From an uncultured Clostridium sp. (GTDB lineage Bacteria; Bacillota; Clostridia; TANB77; CAG-508): 35,417 bases of DNA. The translations under genes were made by a program, and so were the position numbers. Location of the stretch: positions 1 to 35,417 of the forward strand of contig CAJMJN010000014.1 of NCBI GenBank assembly GCA_905213875.1. Direction: 5' to 3'. The notes under the pieces were generated by a model. The model had not been told where the DNA came from, ran no database searches, and saw nothing but the letters and a program-made list of their open reading frames with translations. Of this stretch, positions 31,636 to 35,417 are shown in pieces (within the stretch, counting starts at the first letter, position 1; every line of letters starts with the position of its first letter).

Positions 31636-32797
31636 CTTTATCATTACCTCCTTCTTCTGTGTTTTGTTCTTTTAATAGTTCATCTACCATTTCATTTCCT
31701 AGATATTCTCTATTTTCATCTAAGATTAGTTTAGCCATTTCATTTGCTAATTCATCAATTGAACTTTCTTTTTCTTCTACTTGTTCTCTATATTTGCTTC
31801 TATATTTTTCAACATCTTCCGTTACTTTATCTAAAGCTTTTCTTTCAATTTCTTTGTCTAATTCTTTTATTCTTTTTTGTAATACATCTGGAGCTGTACT
31901 ATATAAAGAATCGTAATCAGCTTTTGCTGCTTTCTTTAAATCAAATGTTTCTGATTCATCTCTGTTATATGCAACATATAATAATTCTGCTAATTCTACC
32001 GAGTTTAATATCTTTCCATTAACACCACATGCTGAAATAGTTCTCATTAATGATTGTGATCTAGTATATAATTCTGAAAAGGCCATAGATTGAATTTCAG
32101 ATTTGTCATATTCATTTTCTCCTATTTCATTAGGTGAATATGAAATTATTATAAAATATTTTTTATTCAAGATATTTTTATTCAAACTCATTTTTTCTGT
32201 ATCATAAATAATATCTTTTCCATATTCATATAGATTTCTTTGTTTTGTTATTTCATAAAATGCTTTATTTAATTGTTCTTTTGTATATCTTTCTGAGTCA
32301 GCCATTTCTTCATATTGTTGGTTCATTTTATATAAATTTGCTTCTATTTGTGATACTCTCTTTTTATATGCATTTAAACTGCTTTCCAAATTTACTGTTC
32401 TCGTTTGTACATATATTTGAATTGGAAATCTTAATGTGTTTAAGAATTGAACAAATCCTTCCTCAACACCTGTTTTTTCTACTCCTGACATTAAATCATA
32501 GTTAACACCTTGACATTCTACAGCCATTATATATTTTCTACCATTTCTTTGAATAATCATATTGTCTTCAATTTTATCAAATTCCATAAAATCAAAAATT
32601 GATTTTTTTCCTAATGCTTGTGTTGTATGTTTTTCTGTTGACTTCTTATCGCTTTCTATAGTCTCATCATTTTTATCAAATGTTTTCTTCTCTTTCGCTT
32701 TTAATACTATATAAATAATAACTAAAACAAATAGTACTACAGCTGAACATGCTAACAGTAATAATAACATTTGTGTTGTTGGATCTAAATTACTCAT
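31583..32797 (-). CDS. VirB4 N-terminal-domain-like (TraC-like) membrane protein without ATPase domain
   Basis: This 404-aa protein starts at the ATG at 32797 after AAAGGAGG and overlaps the PrgI gene by eight bases. A membrane span lies at about residues 8-30. The region from about 58 (KSIFDFMEFDKIEDNMIIQ) to about 290 resembles the N-terminal part of VirB4/TraC proteins, including the IQIYVQTRTVNLE strand and a long coiled coil. No Walker motif is present. The last 120 residues are highly charged helix ending in a lysine-rich tail. The next gene encodes a complete VirB4, so this is a second, non-ATPase partner, perhaps the membrane dock of VirB4. Confidence 0.65.
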   Translation of the reverse strand: MSNLDPTTQMLLLLLACSAVVLFVLVIIYIVLKAKEKKTFDKNDETIESDKKSTEKHTTQALGKKSIFDFMEFDKIEDNMIIQRNGRKYIMAVECQGVNYDLMSGVEKTGVEEGFVQFLNTLRFPIQIYVQTRTVNLESSLNAYKKRVSQIEANLYKMNQQYEEMADSERYTKEQLNKAFYEITKQRNLYEYGKDIIYDTEKMSLNKNILNKKYFIIISYSPNEIGENEYDKSEIQSMAFSELYTRSQSLMRTISACGVNGKILNSVELAELLYVAYNRDESETFDLKKAAKADYDSLYSTAPDVLQKRIKELDKEIERKALDKVTEDVEKYRSKYREQVEEKESSIDELANEMAKLILDENREYLGNEMVDELLKEQNTEEGGNDKDEKKAKKTRTRKTTKSE

Positions 32798-33137
32798 CCT
32801 TTTTTTCCTCCTTTGTATATACATATAGTTTTTCCTTTTTCATTTTGAACTTAACTGCTCTTTTTATAACATCATCTATATTCTCTCCACCAGTTTTTCT
32901 AGAAAATTCAAATCTCTCTATATTAGGAACTTTAAATGTTCCTATTACGAATCCAATTAGTGCAAATACAACAACAACTGCTATTCCCACTAAAGTTAAT
33001 CCTAATAAATTAAATATAATATAAAATATTCCCCCTATTAAAGCTCCTATTCCTGAATATATCAGCGCTTTTGTAGAAAATATAAATAATATTCTTCCTT
33101 CTCCCTTAACATTTCTTGGCACATTATAAGTTCCCAT
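32790..33137 (-). CDS. PrgI/VirB3-type protein
   Basis: This 115-aa protein has two membrane spans (about 27-46 and 49-69) after the family start MGTYNVPRNVKGEGRILFIF. The segment VPNIERFEF follows. PrgI proteins are the Gram-positive equivalent of VirB3 and sit beside VirB4 in the membrane. AAGGAG precedes the ATG. It is the first gene after the pilin terminator and has its own candidate promoter. Confidence 0.85.
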   Translation of the reverse strand: MGTYNVPRNVKGEGRILFIFSTKALIYSGIGALIGGIFYIIFNLLGLTLVGIAVVVVFALIGFVIGTFKVPNIERFEFSRKTGGENIDDVIKRAVKFKMKKEKLYVYTKEEKKDE

Positions 33138-33172
33138 AATTTTTCTCCTTAATATAATATTCCTCGTATACC

Positions 33173-33181
33173 ATTATACCA
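33173..33181 (-). promoter_or_regulatory. Candidate extended -10 promoter of the prgI-virB4 unit
   Basis: On the minus strand, TGGTATAAT is an exact extended -10 element 36 bases before the prgI start. No good -35 is found at 17 bases. It follows the pilin terminator, so it could make this unit independent of the pilins. Confidence 0.55.
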
Positions 33182-33281
33182 AAAAAAAATGTATTTTCAT
33201 ACACTTTTAAACTTTTTTTTTCAATTTAATTAATTTGTAATCATACTGTAATACTTGTAATATTTTTTATTTTATACAACA

Positions 33282-33311
33282 AAAAAATAAGGAATAAATT
33301 CCTTATTTTTT
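33282..33311 (-). terminator. Terminator after the pilin genes
   Basis: An AT-rich perfect stem of up to 14 bp (33282-33295 with 33298-33311) is followed on the minus strand by T. It lies about 20 bases after the fourth pilin stop and would let the pilins be made in excess over the rest of the system. Confidence 0.88.
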
Positions 33312-33330
33312 ATACATTTTCTATTATTAA

Positions 33331-33708
33331 TTATGATGCTGATATATTGCTTAAGAAACTGTATAGTATTCCTGCAATAGCTGATGCTGCAAATACTAAT
33401 GCTGCACCTATTACATATGGCATCATTGTCTTCTTGTATTCTGCTTTTTCTTCTGCACTTCCCATCATGTATTTTAATCCTAATACAATTAAAACAATAA
33501 CAGAAGCTACTGTACCAACAATTGTTAAAATTGTAATAATTTGATTACCTATACTTGTAATTTTATCTGTTCCAGAAACAGCTTTTCCTGTTAATTGTGA
33601 AGGATTTGTAGCACCTGTTACAGCTGCAAATACATTTGTTCCAATAGCAACTAACATCATTACAATTAAAACTATTGAAATTACTTTAGAAAGTTTTTTC
33701 ATATCCAT
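33331..33708 (-). CDS. VirB2/TrbC-type pilin 4
   Basis: This 125-aa protein starts at the ATG at 33708, eight bases after GAGGAGG; the reading frame to 33810 has no such site. A signal sequence (about 3-28, ending in FAA) is followed by two membrane spans (about 53-75 and 92-115). Between them lies EEKAEYKKTMMPYVIGA, shared nearly unchanged with pilins 2 and 3. VirB2 pilins form the conjugative pilus or channel after removal of the signal peptide. It is the last of four tandem copies, just before the terminator. Confidence 0.82.
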   Translation of the reverse strand: MDMKKLSKVISIVLIVMMLVAIGTNVFAAVTGATNPSQLTGKAVSGTDKITSIGNQIITILTIVGTVASVIVLIVLGLKYMMGSAEEKAEYKKTMMPYVIGAALVFAASAIAGILYSFLSNISAS

Positions 33709-33822
33709 ATATCTTACCTCCTCTTTTATATATTCAATATATAATCTTATATTTGATATAAGAATTTTAAATACTATTGTAATTATAACAAATTTCCTCA
33801 TATAACGCAAGTTTATCTTTTA

Positions 33823-34164
33823 TCATCCTAAATTTATAGCAAAACTATAAATCATTCCAGCAATAGCTGATGCTGCAAATACTAATGCTGCACCTATTAC
33901 ATATGGCATCATTGTCTTTTTATATTCTGCTCTTTCTTCTACACTACCCATCATATATTTTAGTCCCAATATAATTAAGACAATAACAGATATTACTGTA
34001 CCTATAACTGTTAAAACTGTTATTATTCCATTTCCTGTGTCCGTTAAGTTTGAATTTGAAATTTTAGTTCCTGTCATATCTGTAACAGAAAATGCACATG
34101 ATCTTATCATAAATATTAAATTTAATATAGTTATCAATAAACTTGACTTTACTATTTTTTTCAT
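33823..34164 (-). CDS. VirB2/TrbC-type pilin 3
   Basis: This 113-aa protein starts at the ATG at 34164; GAGAGGA lies about 11 bases upstream. The signal sequence runs to about residue 25 (ends CAFS). Two membrane spans follow, with EERAEYKKTMMPYVIGA between them. The second half is nearly identical to pilin 4 (GAALVFAASAIAG), so these two are a recent duplication or are kept alike by gene conversion. The mature N-terminal parts differ. Confidence 0.82.
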   Translation of the reverse strand: MKKIVKSSLLITILNLIFMIRSCAFSVTDMTGTKISNSNLTDTGNGIITVLTVIGTVISVIVLIILGLKYMMGSVEERAEYKKTMMPYVIGAALVFAASAIAGMIYSFAINLG

Positions 34165-34189
34165 TCTATTTCTATTCCTCTCAAATATT

Positions 34190-34606
34190 TTATTTAAATA
34201 TTCCTTTTGAAACTGAATCCACAATTCCTAATAAGTTTGATGTAGCAAATAATAATATAGCTCCTATCACATAAGGTATCATTGTCTTTTTGTACTCTGC
34301 TTTTTCTTCTACACTACCTAGCATATATTTAATTCCCATTATAACTAAAGCTATAACTGATACAAAACTACCAACAAATTGAACAACACCAACAATTTTG
34401 TTTCCTTTATTTTTTATCTTGTCTGCATTTGTCATATCACTTGGTTTGTATGAAGAAGGATCTTCTGATGGATCTGTTAATTTATCATCTGCTATTTTTA
34501 TTGAAGATTCTATAGCTACTTCTTGTGCATTAACTTTTGTTCCACTAAAAATTATTCCTGTAAAAACTATTAATATAATTAATACATACATGCATTTATT
34601 TTTCAT
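34190..34606 (-). CDS. VirB2/TrbC-type pilin 2
   Basis: This 138-aa protein starts at the ATG at 34606, nine bases after GGAGG; the in-frame ATG at 34615 touches that site. Signal sequence (about 5-26), a longer polar stretch (about 27-70), then two spans with EEKAEYKKTMIPYVIGA between them. It is related to pilins 3 and 4 in the C-terminal half but longer in the mature N-terminal part. It is 25 bases upstream of pilin 3. Confidence 0.82.
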   Translation of the reverse strand: MKNKCMYVLIILIVFTGIIFSGTKVNAQEVAIESSIKIADDKLTDPSEDPSSYKPSDMTNADKIKNKGNKIVGVVQFVGSFVSVIALVIMGIKYMLGSVEEKAEYKKTMIPYVIGAILLFATSNLLGIVDSVSKGIFK

Positions 34607-34619
34607 CTTTAACATCCTC

Positions 34620-35021
34620 CTACATTGTATTTATAAATATCATTACTATCTTCCATATTCCAAATGCTCCAAATATAACAACACATCCAACAACATATGG
34701 AACAAGTCTTTCCTTTAGTTCTGCTTTTCCATCTGCTGAAGCAACCATAAATTGAACACCTAGTATTGCCCCTGCTACTACTGCCACTATTATTCCTAAA
34801 GCTAACAAAATATTATAAATTAAATCTATTGTATTTTTTAAGCTACTTTGTGATATTGTATTTTCAGTATTAGCCCCAGAAATAAAATTTTCTGCTCCAC
34901 CCATTACTTGATCTATTGTTTGGTTTCTATCTTCACTGACAGGTGCTGCATAATTTATATTTGTTATGCTTAATACCAAAAAAGCACAAATTAATAAAAT
35001 ATTTAATATTTTACTTTTCAT
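34620..35021 (-). CDS. VirB2/TrbC-type pilin 1 (divergent)
   Basis: This 133-aa protein starts at the ATG at 35021 after GGAG; an in-frame ATG at 35033 overlaps that site. It has a signal sequence ending near YAAP (about 26), then two spans (about 70-94 and 107-130). The loop reads ADGKAELKERLVPYVVG in place of the EEKAEYKKTM form, so it is the most distant of the four. Its TAG stop overlaps the ribosome site of pilin 2. It is first in the operon, 44 bases after the -10 box. Confidence 0.82.
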   Translation of the reverse strand: MKSKILNILLICAFLVLSITNINYAAPVSEDRNQTIDQVMGGAENFISGANTENTISQSSLKNTIDLIYNILLALGIIVAVVAGAILGVQFMVASADGKAELKERLVPYVVGCVVIFGAFGIWKIVMIFINTM

Positions 35022-35064
35022 ATTTTTCTCCATTCTTCTTATTATAAAATACCTTCTACTTGTA

Positions 35065-35093
35065 ATTATACAATATTTCTACATTTTTTTCAA
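35065..35093 (-). promoter_or_regulatory. Sigma-A promoter of the pilin operon
   Basis: On the minus strand, TTGAAA (35093-35088), 17 bases, TATAAT (35070-35065). Transcription would begin near 35058 and run through four pilin genes to the terminator at 33282-33311. Confidence 0.8.
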
Positions 35094-35340
35094 ATTTTAT
35101 ATAATTTTTAATATAATTGTAATGTTTTTGTAACATTATGCTATTAATATTGGCTATTAGTAAATCCCAACCGCACTTAGAACTTTTGTCCCTTAGTACA
35201 GATTTGGCTTTTGTTATGACTCTTCTGGAGCCAAGTACTTTTAAATAGTATGTCAACCACATTTTCTATTAAGACTACTTCTTAAGCGAATTATTTATAA
35301 TCTTTCTATAATTTTATAAAAAAAGAATAGACCTATATTT
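35094..35340. other. Intergenic region without a recognised gene
   Basis: The 247 bases between the pilin promoter and the insertion sequence hold no ORF I trust. The part 35150-35240 has a less AT-rich composition than its surroundings and some imperfect inverted repeats, and could be a gene remnant or an unknown RNA. I see no known riboswitch pattern. Confidence 0.4.
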
Positions 35341-35417
35341 TGTACTGAACCCAAAAAATTGGACATTTTTTGATTAGGTACTAGGCTGCTTGGGAATGAA
35401 CTCTGTATTGTACAGGG
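35341..35417 (-). mobile_element. End of an IS3-family insertion sequence (cut by window edge)
   Basis: The terminal sequence TGTACTGAACCCAAAA followed by TTGGACA (35341-35365) has the form of IS3-family (IS150-like) inverted repeats, which start TGTACTG..CCC and contain TTGGAC. The transposase stop lies 16 bases inside. The element is transcribed towards the pilin operon; the rest lies beyond the window. Confidence 0.75.
35381..35417 (-). CDS. IS3-family transposase OrfB, C-terminal end only
   Basis: The last 11 codons read PVQYRVHSQAA then TAG. This matches the usual end of IS3-family OrfB integrases (SPxxYR...). Only the 3' end is in the window, so whether the gene is intact cannot be judged. 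Confidence 0.75.
   Translation of the reverse strand, partial: PVQYRVHSQAA

Noticed and set aside
35056..35262. 68-aa minus-strand ORF upstream of the pilins
   Set aside because: It runs across the pilin promoter (35065-35093), has no ribosome binding site and resembles no protein I know.
35094..35340. Possible riboswitch or other known RNA upstream of the pilins
   Set aside because: It lies upstream of the mapped promoter boxes, and no c-di-GMP, T-box, purine or similar core motif could be recognised.

Overview
The window is AT-rich and looks like the chromosome of a spore-forming Clostridia-type Firmicute. The evidence is strong AAGGAGG-type ribosome binding sites, many consensus sigma-A promoters with 17-base spacers, and the sporulation genes spoIIR, spmA and spmB beside an AbrB/SpoVT-type regulator. 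A large 2-hydroxyacyl-CoA dehydratase activase homologue suggests an anaerobe. I cannot name the species from the sequence alone.

From 1 to about 13 kb are mostly housekeeping genes. They are tRNA-Arg(CCT), a TtcA-family tRNA thiolase, a phosphohexomutase (PgcA type), a UDP-sugar pyrophosphorylase, a MEDS-like protein, spoIIR, an AbrB-type regulator, spmA-spmB, a 34-aa membrane peptide behind a perfect promoter, rlmH, yycJ, murA, rsmI, a TrmN6-type methyltransferase and a Fic protein. A nested inverted-repeat element of about 260 bp lies between the convergent ttcA-like and pgcA-like genes and supplies both stop codons.

From 13.0 to 14.9 kb is an accessory island with two type I toxin-antitoxin-like loci in opposite orientation. 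Each has a 40-50 aa hydrophobic peptide ORF, its own promoter, a convergent antisense RNA with a near-consensus promoter, and a shared bidirectional terminator. The second locus is flanked by a 60-bp direct repeat. A 54-aa orphan ORF and a GerMN-domain protein lie between the loci.

From 14.9 to 21.2 kb are a 1418-aa activase/dehydratase fusion, a patatin-like lipase and a membrane-anchored J-domain protein.

From 21.2 to 35.0 kb, all on the minus strand, is a type IV secretion (conjugation-like) cluster. It starts with four tandem VirB2/TrbC-like pilins with their own promoter and terminator. These are followed by PrgI/VirB3, a VirB4 N-domain-like protein, the VirB4 ATPase, a VirB6/TrbL channel protein, two anchored proteins with a shared helical repeat (VirB8-like candidates), and a 1183-aa multidomain wall-remodelling protein. 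No relaxase, coupling protein or integrase is visible in the window. An IS3-family element enters at the right edge, upstream of the pilin operon.
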